64,000 bases of DNA from contig JAOZFN010000017.1 of NCBI GenBank assembly GCA_027492205.1, forward strand, positions 1 to 64,000, in the 5' to 3' direction. The position numbers and the translations under genes were made by a program. This document shows, piece by piece, positions 7,165-14,395 of this stretch. Position 1 is the first letter of the stretch, and every line of letters begins with the position of its first letter. The notes under the pieces are model-generated. The model saw nothing but the letters and a program-made list of their open reading frames with translations, had not been told where the DNA came from and made no database searches. This DNA comes from Thermoproteota archaeon (lineage in GTDB: Archaea; Korarchaeota; Korarchaeia; Korarchaeales; Korarchaeaceae).

Positions 7165-8844
7165 ATGACAGAGGCCGCCCTAGACTTCTTGAGGGCACAG
7201 GGGCCGCTGATCCACCTGGGGATTGCCTCCGCCCTCGCCCTTGCGTACGCCAAGAGGAGGTCCATCGTCATCCTGCCTGCCGTGATGTTCGCCTCCCTGA
7301 TCTCTCTCCTCCTCGGGGTCGAAGCCCACGAGAGCCTGCTGGCCATAGCGCCCATAGCGGCGGCCCTGATAGTGTTCATCGCCGGCCTGGAGCTGGACAT
7401 CGAGGTGTTCATCGCCGAGAAGGAGAGGCTCTTCCTCATGTTCACGATAGAGGCCGCAATACTCCTGAGCCTTCTGTACCTCCTCGCAACCAGCTTTGAG
7501 GGACCCACGCCCTTCGCTGTGATAGCCCTGATGATAGCCTCCAACGAGTACTTCGTCCTAGAGCTGAAGAAGCTGGGGAAGGAGAGGATCGCCAACGTGG
7601 GGATAGCCCTCTCGGTCATGGAGGACTCCCTCGCGGTGGCCCTGGTCTCGTTCGGGGTATTGGCCGGAGGGGGTGAGCTCACCTCCATAAGGCCGGAGGT
7701 GATAGACCTCCTGGCGATCACCGCCCTCCTGGTGCCGATCCTCTACCTGGCCGCGAAGCCCTTCGACAGGTTCCTGAAGGCCACCGACAGGCTCGACGCC
7801 AGGGTGCTGACAACCCTGCTCTACCTGTTCCTCCTGATCTCTATAGGGCACAGCCTCCACGTGCCCGAGGCGATCCCGGTCTTCATAGGCTCGATAATGC
7901 TCTCTCTCGGTGGTTTCGACAGGGAGACCTTCCACGTCGTCGAGGGCTACCTCATGCTGGCGCTCCTGGGCTTTGTCTCCTCGTTCCCCTTCAACCTCCG
8001 CGCCCAGGTGGACCTGGGGACCTTCCTCCTGGCCGTCGCATACGGCCTGATATGGGCGCTCCTCGCCTGCGCGCTCAGGGGGCTCATCCTATTCTCGTCC
8101 GCGATCCTGGCCGGTTTCGAGCCCCAAGACGCTGCCGAGATGGCAATGGTCCTCGCCAACACCGGTGAATTCGGCCTGATAGCCATCGCAGGGATGCTGA
8201 ACCAGCTCCCCCCTGTAGTTGCGCTGGCCGCAATGTTCGCCTACGGCTTTAACCTGACCCTGGTGTCGGAGGTCACGAAGAGGGTCCACGCGTTGGCCGA
8301 GAGGGCTATAGGGGGTCTGCCGCAGGTGGTTAGGTCCTTCCTGGAGGAGATAAGCGAGGGCGCCAACAGGGTCGTGGAGGACGTGGAGTTCAGGCGCTGG
8401 ATGTACGGCTCGCTCTTCAGGCTGGTGGTCATCTACCTGATACTCAGCGCCTCGAAGCTCCTCGTTGCTCAAACCCCCATGCTGCAGTTTTTGCTCACCG
8501 TACTCTCCATGGGGGTCTTCATCTCCACGATCCAGCACACCTACACCTACTTCGAGCGGAGGATAATGACCGTCATAGCCAGGGGGGCGGCCTCCCTGAT
8601 ACTGGCGCTCAGGCTGCTGTTCACGTACCTAGCGCTGGCTCCCGTGATGAGCGTCCTGGAGGGCCTGCTGTTCACGGTCTCAAAGGTGGGCGGGCCCGAG
8701 ATCTCGCTCTCCTCACCCATCGCGATTCTCGGAATGTTCGCCGTCGCGTACCTGATCAACAAGGCGAGCAGGGGTGTCGTGGGGAGGCTGGTTCCGGAGA
8801 GACCGGCGATGAGGGGGGAGCCTCCCCCGGTGAAGCCCACTTGA
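7165..8844 (+). CDS. CPA2-family cation:proton antiporter with extra C-terminal membrane region
   Basis: The first 370 residues are the Na+/H+ exchanger fold of the KefB/CPA2 type: about 12 hydrophobic segments, with AALIVFIAGLELDIEVF and the GEFGLIAIAGMLNQLPP segment. Residues after about 375 form a soluble helical stretch (GLPQVVRSFLEEISEGANRVVED), then about four more membrane helices, ending in a short cytoplasmic tail. There is no TrkA/RCK nucleotide-binding domain, unlike KefB. ATG 7165 is chosen because of the TATA box 24-31 nt upstream; the frame is open far upstream but that part is antisense to the Fe-S gene. The transported ion is not predictable. Confidence 0.85.
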   Translation: MTEAALDFLRAQGPLIHLGIASALALAYAKRRSIVILPAVMFASLISLLLGVEAHESLLAIAPIAAALIVFIAGLELDIEVFIAEKERLFLMFTIEAAILLSLLYLLATSFEGPTPFAVIALMIASNEYFVLELKKLGKERIANVGIALSVMEDSLAVALVSFGVLAGGGELTSIRPEVIDLLAITALLVPILYLAAKPFDRFLKATDRLDARVLTTLLYLFLLISIGHSLHVPEAIPVFIGSIMLSLGGFDRETFHVVEGYLMLALLGFVSSFPFNLRAQVDLGTFLLAVAYGLIWALLACALRGLILFSSAILAGFEPQDAAEMAMVLANTGEFGLIAIAGMLNQLPPVVALAAMFAYGFNLTLVSEVTKRVHALAERAIGGLPQVVRSFLEEISEGANRVVEDVEFRRWMYGSLFRLVVIYLILSASKLLVAQTPMLQFLLTVLSMGVFISTIQHTYTYFERRIMTVIARGAASLILALRLLFTYLALAPVMSVLEGLLFTVSKVGGPEISLSSPIAILGMFAVAYLINKASRGVVGRLVPERPAMRGEPPPVKPT

Positions 8845-8853
8845 TCCGAACCG

Positions 8854-8859
8854 TTTTTT
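8854..8859 (+). terminator. T6 run, probable terminator of the antiporter and TATA-like element for the next gene
   Basis: Ten bases after the antiporter stop, TTTTTTAGG provides an archaeal oligo-T terminator. The same bases lie 30-36 nt before ATG 8890 and are the only AT-rich candidate for its promoter. Confidence 0.5.
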
Positions 8860-8889
8860 AGGCCGCCCCTTCACCTCTTCCCGGATCAG

Positions 8890-10584
8890 ATGTCGAGAAG
8901 GGCCGCGGCGCTTGTGCTGCTGGTTGCGGCCGCCGCCCCCTCCCTGTCGGTGGCCGCGGAGGACCTATCCTATCGGATCGCCCGGGAGTGGATCGTCCTG
9001 CAGATCGAGCGGGACGGGACGATCCTGCTCTCCTACAACCTGACCGTGGCCGTGGACTCTGGAGCGATCAGGCGCTTCGTCAGGGTCGGCATGCCCGTCG
9101 GGAGCTTCGAGGTGCTGGAGGCCCGGGAGCTGGAGACGGGGTTGGACGTGGGCTACGACGAGATCAGGGAGGGAGACTACTACGCCGTGGAGCTCCACCC
9201 CAGCGGCCCAATAGAGGCCGGGCAGTCGAGGACCTTCACGTTCACCGCGCTGGTCGAGGACTTCGTCAATCCCGACGAGACCAACCCGGGTAACGTGGGG
9301 GTGCAGTTCACCCCCTCCTGGTTTGACGACGCGCCGGTGGAGGACCTCAGGCTCCTGGTGGTGCTTCCCGAGGGCGTGGATCCGTCGGAGGTCAGGAACA
9401 ACCCGGACTACGACAACCTGATGAACCTAGACGGGAGGGTCGCCCTCTACTGGGAGAGACGCAACCTGTACCCGGGGGAGCGGTTCGAGGTCGGGGTCAG
9501 CTTCCCATCGCAGTACGTGGGGCATTACGTGGAGGCGCCGGGCTCCAGGGGGATACTCTACAGGATCGGCCAGATCCTGGGCGTCCTGGTCATGCTGGCC
9601 CCGTTCGCGCTCGTCGCGGCGTACGTCCTCTACACGCGGACCAAGAAGTATCTGGGAGAGTATGAGCCCCCGTGGATTGGGATCGAGGCCTTGGGCCCGC
9701 AGAAGCAGCTGAACCCACCCGAGGCCGCCTACCTGATGCTCCTGGAGTCTGGCGGGAGGGAGTTCTCCAGGGTGATAACGGTGGCGCTGGTAGAGGGGCT
9801 CAAGTTGGGCGTCCTTGAGCTTGAGAGCCTGAGACCTCTGAGGCTGAGGGTGAGGGACGACGGGGGCCCTCTGAAGTACTACCTGAGGAGGCTCGTCCGC
9901 TGCGTCCAGGACGACGGGTCCCTGGACGGGGACTGCCTCGCGAGGCTGATCAAGGCCGTACACAGGGCCACCTACCGCAAGCTGTCCGGCTTCTCTAGGA
10001 AGGAGACTGTGGACTTCTACCGCAAGAAGATCGCGGAGGGTTGGAGGGAGCTCCAATCTGCACCTCCCGAGAAGAAGAGGGAGGTCCTGGACGAGTGGAT
10101 CGAGTGGCTCATGATCGACGAGAACTTCTTCGAGAGGCTCAGGGAGGCCATGAGGGCCCCCGAACCGGCTCAGGTCGTTCTGCCGAGCGACTGGTGGATG
10201 TACAGGATCTGGCGGTGGACGTGGCCCGGCTGGGACGGGCACGTCGTCGTGACAAGGCCGGCCCCCGGCGCTCCCCGAGTCGAGCCCGTGATGGAGCCCA
10301 GGACCGTCACCAGGATTGAGCGGAGGGCAGAGGGGCCGGTCGTCTCCCTGGAGAAGGCCGCCGACGAGGTGGCCAGGGGGGTCGAGTCAGTCTTCGACTC
10401 CGTGGCGGACAGCGCGGAGGGACTGGCGGACAGGGTGGCCAGGCTCATAGCGCCGGAGCGGACCAGGCCGAGGAGCAGGACCAGATCCGCCGTGAGTTCC
10501 TGCGTCTGCGCCTGCGTGTCCTGTGCGTGCGCCTGCGCCTGCGTCTCCTGCGCCTGCGCATGCGCCGGAGGGGGTGCTGGCTGA
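8890..10584 (+). CDS. DUF2207-like membrane protein with alternating-cysteine C-terminal tail
   Basis: A signal peptide (residues 1-22) precedes an extracytoplasmic beta domain of DUF2207 type (about 25-215; YRIAREWIVLQIERDGTILLSY). One membrane helix follows (about 228-249, LGVLVMLAPFALVAAYVLY), then a long cytoplasmic region with PPEAAYLMLLESGGREFSRVI, as in DUF2207 proteins. The last 27 residues hold ten cysteines at 538, 540, 542, 545, 547, 549, 551, 554, 556 and 558, in a CxC/CxxC ladder separated by A, V or VS, ending in GGGAG. By topology the tail is cytoplasmic. The stop overlaps the start of the radical SAM gene (TGATG), so the two are translationally coupled; the tail is the likely substrate. 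Confidence 0.85.
   Translation: MSRRAAALVLLVAAAAPSLSVAAEDLSYRIAREWIVLQIERDGTILLSYNLTVAVDSGAIRRFVRVGMPVGSFEVLEARELETGLDVGYDEIREGDYYAVELHPSGPIEAGQSRTFTFTALVEDFVNPDETNPGNVGVQFTPSWFDDAPVEDLRLLVVLPEGVDPSEVRNNPDYDNLMNLDGRVALYWERRNLYPGERFEVGVSFPSQYVGHYVEAPGSRGILYRIGQILGVLVMLAPFALVAAYVLYTRTKKYLGEYEPPWIGIEALGPQKQLNPPEAAYLMLLESGGREFSRVITVALVEGLKLGVLELESLRPLRLRVRDDGGPLKYYLRRLVRCVQDDGSLDGDCLARLIKAVHRATYRKLSGFSRKETVDFYRKKIAEGWRELQSAPPEKKREVLDEWIEWLMIDENFFERLREAMRAPEPAQVVLPSDWWMYRIWRWTWPGWDGHVVVTRPAPGAPRVEPVMEPRTVTRIERRAEGPVVSLEKAADEVARGVESVFDSVADSAEGLADRVARLIAPERTRPRSRTRSAVSSCVCACVSCACACACVSCACACAGGGAG
10501..10563 (+). repeat. Low-complexity tgcgcc-type tract encoding the Cys-rich tail
   Basis: The tract is built of tgc/tgt alternating with gcc, gcg, gca or gtc, and encodes CVCACVSCACACAC and its continuation. 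The pattern CACACAC/VS/CACACA suggests expansion by slippage of 6- and 9-nt units, kept in frame. Synonymous codons vary, so it is not a fresh expansion. Confidence 0.85.
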
Positions 10585-11921
10585 TGAGAGTCGGGGTAGG
10601 GAGAGATCCCAAGAGGAGCGCGCGCATGCTCGGCTTCGTGTACAGGGGCCAGAAGGTCCACCTGAGGGTCGATCCGTCCGGCGTCGGCGTGCTGGTGGTG
10701 GCCGCCAGGAGGTCCGCATACCTCAACAGGTCAGGGACGCTGTTCGCCCAGTCATTCCTGAGCGGGGAGCCGCCGGAGACCGCGGTGGGTAGGGCCGTGA
10801 GGGCATTCAAGGGACTCACGAGGGAGAGGGCAGAGAGGGACTACAGAGACTTCGTCAGGAGGCTCAAGGCCTTCCTAGACGCCGAGGAGGTCTGCCCCGT
10901 CACCGACCTCGGGTTCGCGAGGGTCGACCCCCTCTCGGTCAGGACCTCGGCGCCCTTCAGGATGGACCTCGCCCTCACCTACAGGTGCAACAACAGGTGC
11001 GTGCACTGCTACAGCGGGTCTCCCGAGCCAAAGCCCGAGATGAGCACAGAAGAGTGGAAGGAAGTCCTGCGGAGGCTGGAGAACCTTGGTGTACCCAACG
11101 TGGTCTTCACCGGGGGAGAGCCAACCCTGAGGGACGACCTGGTGGAGCTGGTGGCGGAGGCCCAGCGGCTGGGCCTGGTCGCCGGGCTGGTGACCAACGG
11201 CAGGAGGCTGGCGGACAGGTCCTTCGCTGAGGCCCTAGTGAGAGCCGGGCTGGACTACGTCCAGGTCACGCTTGAGTCCCACAGGCCGGAGGTCCACGAA
11301 AGGATAACTCGGGCCCCTGGGAGCTGGAGCGAGACGGTAGAGGGTATCAGGAACATCGCTGACCTCGGGATATACGTGGACGTCAACGCCACCCTCAGCA
11401 GGCTGAACGTGGGCGACGTCGTCGGGCTCGTCGAGCTGGCCCACGAACTCGGGGCCGACGCAGTTTCCGCGAACCGCCTCATATACAGCGGTCGGGGCCT
11501 TGAGGTCAGGGAGTGGTTCGAGCCCTCGCCGGGGGAGACGCTGGTTGCCCTGGAGGAGATGGCGGACGCCGCGGCCGAGAGGGATCTGGAGTTCAGGTGG
11601 TACGGCGTCACTAGGTACTGCGAGCTGAACCCGCTGGAGCATCAGCTCGGGGTGAAGTTCTGCTCGGCCTGCTCGATAACCATGGCCGTCGAGCCCGACG
11701 GTACCGTGATACCCTGCCAGAGCTACTACGAGCCCCTCGGCCACATCCTCAGGGACGACTGGGGCTCCATATGGGATCACTCGCTCTGCGAGGGGATAAG
11801 GTCGAGGAGCTTCGCTGGACCCGCGTGCAGGTCCTGCCCGTTCTTCAGCGCGTGCGGGGGAGGCTGCCCCCTGGAGGCCAGGGTCAGGCCCTACCCCGAG
11901 TCTCCGCCGGAGGTAGCCTGA
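10584..11921 (+). CDS. Radical SAM/SPASM peptide maturase with N-terminal PqqD-like domain
   Basis: Residues 1-100 look like a PqqD/RRE precursor-binding domain (YLNRSGTLFAQSFLSGEPPE, then a C-terminal helix). The radical SAM core starts with C135-x3-C139-x2-C142 (TYRCNNRCVHCY) and has GGEP at 177-180 for S-adenosylmethionine binding. The C-terminal SPASM domain carries C363, C378 after a CX9GX4C pattern, and C415-x2-C418-x5-C424-x3-C428, enough ligands for two auxiliary 4Fe-4S clusters. Such enzymes make thioether, C-C or other crosslinks in ribosomal peptides. ATG 10584 overlaps the stop of the upstream gene by one base; the longer frame from 10527 is the shadow of the Cys tail. Substrate assignment is inference from coupling and the RRE domain. 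Confidence 0.9.
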   Translation: MRVGVGRDPKRSARMLGFVYRGQKVHLRVDPSGVGVLVVAARRSAYLNRSGTLFAQSFLSGEPPETAVGRAVRAFKGLTRERAERDYRDFVRRLKAFLDAEEVCPVTDLGFARVDPLSVRTSAPFRMDLALTYRCNNRCVHCYSGSPEPKPEMSTEEWKEVLRRLENLGVPNVVFTGGEPTLRDDLVELVAEAQRLGLVAGLVTNGRRLADRSFAEALVRAGLDYVQVTLESHRPEVHERITRAPGSWSETVEGIRNIADLGIYVDVNATLSRLNVGDVVGLVELAHELGADAVSANRLIYSGRGLEVREWFEPSPGETLVALEEMADAAAERDLEFRWYGVTRYCELNPLEHQLGVKFCSACSITMAVEPDGTVIPCQSYYEPLGHILRDDWGSIWDHSLCEGIRSRSFAGPACRSCPFFSACGGGCPLEARVRPYPESPPEVA

Positions 11922-11995
11922 GCCTCGGACGCCGCGGCGGAGCGGGGAATACGTCAAACCGTCGGGTGATCTCACAGCCCAGCCTCCCGCCCCCA

Positions 11996-12405
11996 TCAGG
12001 GTGTGAACTCGGCCACGTGCCTCACCACTCCCAGGCTCGACGCCTTTCTGATGAGCCTCTCGTCGGCCGTGTACAGGACGGTCTCGTTTATCAGGGCGAG
12101 CGCCACGTAAGAGGCGCCGTATATTGTCAGACCCTTTCTCATGGCGATCTCTACGGTCCTCTCCGCATATCTCCCCGCGAGGTCATGCAGGGTGAACTGA
12201 TAGCCCTAGATGACCGAGGAGACCTCCCTCAGCTCATCCTCCCAAAGCGCCCGGAGTACTTCAGGGCGTTGAGGACCTCCATTGGCAGGAGATACGGGGC
12301 GAGGAGGTCTACTAGGCCGTCGACGTAGGCGTCCCTGAGCCTGAGGGGCTCTCCCGTGTACTCCTCCCTAACGAACCACTTCACCACCACGGAGGCGTCT
12401 ACCAC
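11996..12405 (-). pseudogene. vapC: Broken VapC (PIN-domain) toxin gene
   Basis: From GTG 12405 the frame encodes a PIN start (VDASVVVKWF) and PMEVLNALKYSGRFG, then stops at 12229-12231. The rest of the PIN domain continues in another frame down to TGA 11996-11998 (MRKGLTIYGASYVALAL, then TADERLIRKASSLGVV). One missing G in a GGG run near 12240 would rejoin them. Even so, TAG at 12206-12208 interrupts the second part, and the third catalytic acid (normally YDASY) is Gly in IYGASY. Three lesions make true decay more likely than sequencing error. GTG overlaps the VapB stop, the usual vapBC arrangement. Confidence 0.8.
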
Positions 12406-12665
12406 CGCCTCGCCTCTCTCCAGCGCCTTATCTCCTCCACCCCGCTCCAAACGGGCACCTCCCTGCGGAGCGCGTCGGTACGAATGGCGGCCGCCCGCAT
12501 GGCGGACCTGTCCTTCCGGCGCATCATCGCCTCCTCCCGCCTGACGACCTCTTCTATGGCCCTCCTCACCACGGCGCTCCAGTTGACGTGCCTCAACCTG
12601 TCCATCCTCTCCTTGAGCCTTCTATCAACCCTGAAGCTGATTACGACGCTCAATTCCCTCGCCAC
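12399..12665 (-). CDS. vapB: VapB-like ribbon-helix-helix antitoxin
   Basis: The N-terminal segment ELSVVISFRVDRRLKERMDRL followed by NWSAVVRRAIEEVVRREE is a ribbon-helix-helix DNA-binding motif; the C-terminal half (VWSGVEEIRRWREARRW) would be the toxin-wrapping peptide. I prefer GTG 12665 as start, since TGTAAACAATT (12688-12697 complement) lies about 26 nt upstream; ATG 12686 is the longer option but sits only 2 nt from that element. The gene is intact although its toxin partner is broken, so it is an orphan antitoxin or in early decay. It probably represses its own promoter. Confidence 0.75.
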   Translation of the reverse strand: MARELSVVISFRVDRRLKERMDRLRHVNWSAVVRRAIEEVVRREEAMMRRKDRSAMRAAAIRTDALRREVPVWSGVEEIRRWREARRW

Positions 12666-12732
12666 ATTGTATACACCTCTCGTCATAATTGTTTACAGGT
12701 ACGTGGCGCTCTGGGGCCAACGGGATGGGTAT

Positions 12733-13033
12733 GGAGTCGAGTGAGCGCTAGGGGATGGTGGAAGCGGCGTTTTCACCACAACGGTGGGGACTGAATCGAT
12801 CCGGGCCCCGGGAACCCGCTATGCGGGCTCGTGGATCGCTGCGGGATCCGCCACAACAGCATGGGTGAGGCCCCGGAACTCGGGAGAATCGGGGAGCACG
12901 GCCATCTGCAGGAACGCCTTTCCGCCGTACGCGCGGAGTACGCGGTTCTGAACTCCCTCGCGGCCCTCAACTCTGTCGAGAGCGGGGCCTACCCGAGCGC
13001 GGGCCATATAAGGATCCTCGCCCCGGCTATCGA
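12733..13033 (+). pseudogene. Eroded fragment of a parallel beta-helix gene (paralogue of 16284-18056)
   Basis: One reading frame here aligns in order with the middle of the intact beta-helix protein. Matches are FHHNGGD-IDPG against VHHNGGDGIDLG, RCGIRHNSMGEA against RCRVHHNGMEGV, and EYAVLNSLAALNSVESGAY against EYRVLRTLVAFNSVESRAY, then AG...LAP against AG...LAP. DNA similarity is also visible (TTCACCACAACGG in both). TGA at 12792-12794 interrupts the frame, segments between the matches are shortened, and no start or 3' end remains. It fills what otherwise looks like a 370-nt gap. Confidence 0.7.
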
Positions 13034-13039
13034 GCGAGG

Positions 13040-14395
13040 TTGAAGGGGCCAGTAAGGATCACTTACGACAGGGGGACCGTGCTCGTCTGGGGGGCAAGGT
13101 CGGCCCCCTACTGCGCCTGGGATCCGAGGGTCGGGGCCCTGAGGGCCATGGCCCACAGGTACAGGGAGGTCAGGGAGGCGCTCCCTCACGCCGTGGACGA
13201 GGTGATGGATCCCCTCCCGGTGCCGCCGCTAAGGTCGGACATCAGGCTGAAGCCGTTCCAGAGGGAGGCGCTCGACGCCTGGATGGAGAGGCGGAGGGGG
13301 ATAGTCGTCCTCCCCACAGGGGCGGGGAAGACCTTCGTGGCCCTGAAGGCGGTGGAGGAGTTGAGCGTCTCCACGCTGGTGGTGGTTCCAACGCTCCCGC
13401 TCCTCACCCAGTGGGCCGAGAGGATCTCGGAGGCATTTGGCGTGGAGGTTGGCGTGGTCGGCGGCGGCAGGTCGGAGCTGAGGGGCATAACCGTCATCAC
13501 GTACGACTCGGCCTACCTCAGGGCCCCGGAGATAGGGAACAGGTTCCTCCTCGCGGTGTTCGACGAGGTCCACCACCTGGCGGCCGAGGGATACATCGAG
13601 ATAGCGGAGAGCCTGGCCTCCCCCTACAGGATGGGCCTGACGGCCACCCTTGAGAGGGAGGACGGGAGGCACGTCCACCTGCTGACCCGCGTGGGAGGGG
13701 TGGTCTACAGGCTCGGCCCCAGGGAGCTTGCCGGAGAGCACCTCGCGGAATTCGACACCGTGAGGGTGAGGGTGAGGCTGACCGAGGACGAGAGGAGGGA
13801 GTACGAGAGGCTGATCTCCGAGTACAGGGAAGGCCTGAGGAGGGCGGGGCTGAGCGTCGGCTCCCTCGAGGACTTCAGGAGGCTGGTGATGAGGAGCGGG
13901 TCCAGCATGGCGGCAAGGAGAGCCCTCATCAGCTGGAATAGGGCGAGGAAGCTCGCGATAAACGCCAAGAGGAAGCTTGAGGTCCTGGAGGAGTTGCTGG
14001 AGAGCCACAGGGACGACAAGGTGATCATATTCACGGAGTACAACGAGATGGCCGAGGAGGTCAGCAGGAGGTTCCTGATTCCTCTGATAACCCACCGGAC
14101 AAGTCAGAGGGAGAGACAGGAGATACTATCCGCCTTCAGGACGGGAGGGTTGACCAAGGTGGTCACGTCCAAGGTGCTGGACGAGGGCGTGGACGTCCCC
14201 GACGCGAGGGTGGGCATCATACTCGGCGGCACCGGGAGCAGGAGGGAGTTCATCCAGAGGCTCGGGAGGATACTGAGGAAGAGGGAGGGCAAGAGGGCGG
14301 TCCTGTACGAGGTCGTAACCGCGGGCACCTCGGAAGTCAGGGCCTCCGCCAGGAGGAGGAGGGCCCTGGACCCCGGAGGTCAGGGAGGCGGCTAG
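13040..14395 (+). CDS. xpb: XPB/Rad25-type DNA helicase
   Basis: The protein is a superfamily 2 DNA helicase of the archaeal XPB type, used in DNA opening or repair. Visible motifs are LPTGAGKT (91-98, Walker A), FDEVHH (174-179, motif II), GLTATLERED (199-208, motif III region), TKVVTSKVLDEGVDVPDA (motif V region) and QRLGRILRK (406-414, motif VI). At 451 residues it matches short archaeal XPBs that lack the TFIIH-binding extensions. TTG 13040 is the start; CATATAAGG at 13003-13011 is a candidate TATA box about 30 nt upstream. The gene overlaps the next by one base, the conserved xpb-bax1 pairing. Confidence 0.92.
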   Translation: MKGPVRITYDRGTVLVWGARSAPYCAWDPRVGALRAMAHRYREVREALPHAVDEVMDPLPVPPLRSDIRLKPFQREALDAWMERRRGIVVLPTGAGKTFVALKAVEELSVSTLVVVPTLPLLTQWAERISEAFGVEVGVVGGGRSELRGITVITYDSAYLRAPEIGNRFLLAVFDEVHHLAAEGYIEIAESLASPYRMGLTATLEREDGRHVHLLTRVGGVVYRLGPRELAGEHLAEFDTVRVRVRLTEDERREYERLISEYREGLRRAGLSVGSLEDFRRLVMRSGSSMAARRALISWNRARKLAINAKRKLEVLEELLESHRDDKVIIFTEYNEMAEEVSRRFLIPLITHRTSQRERQEILSAFRTGGLTKVVTSKVLDEGVDVPDARVGIILGGTGSRREFIQRLGRILRKREGKRAVLYEVVTAGTSEVRASARRRRALDPGGQGGG

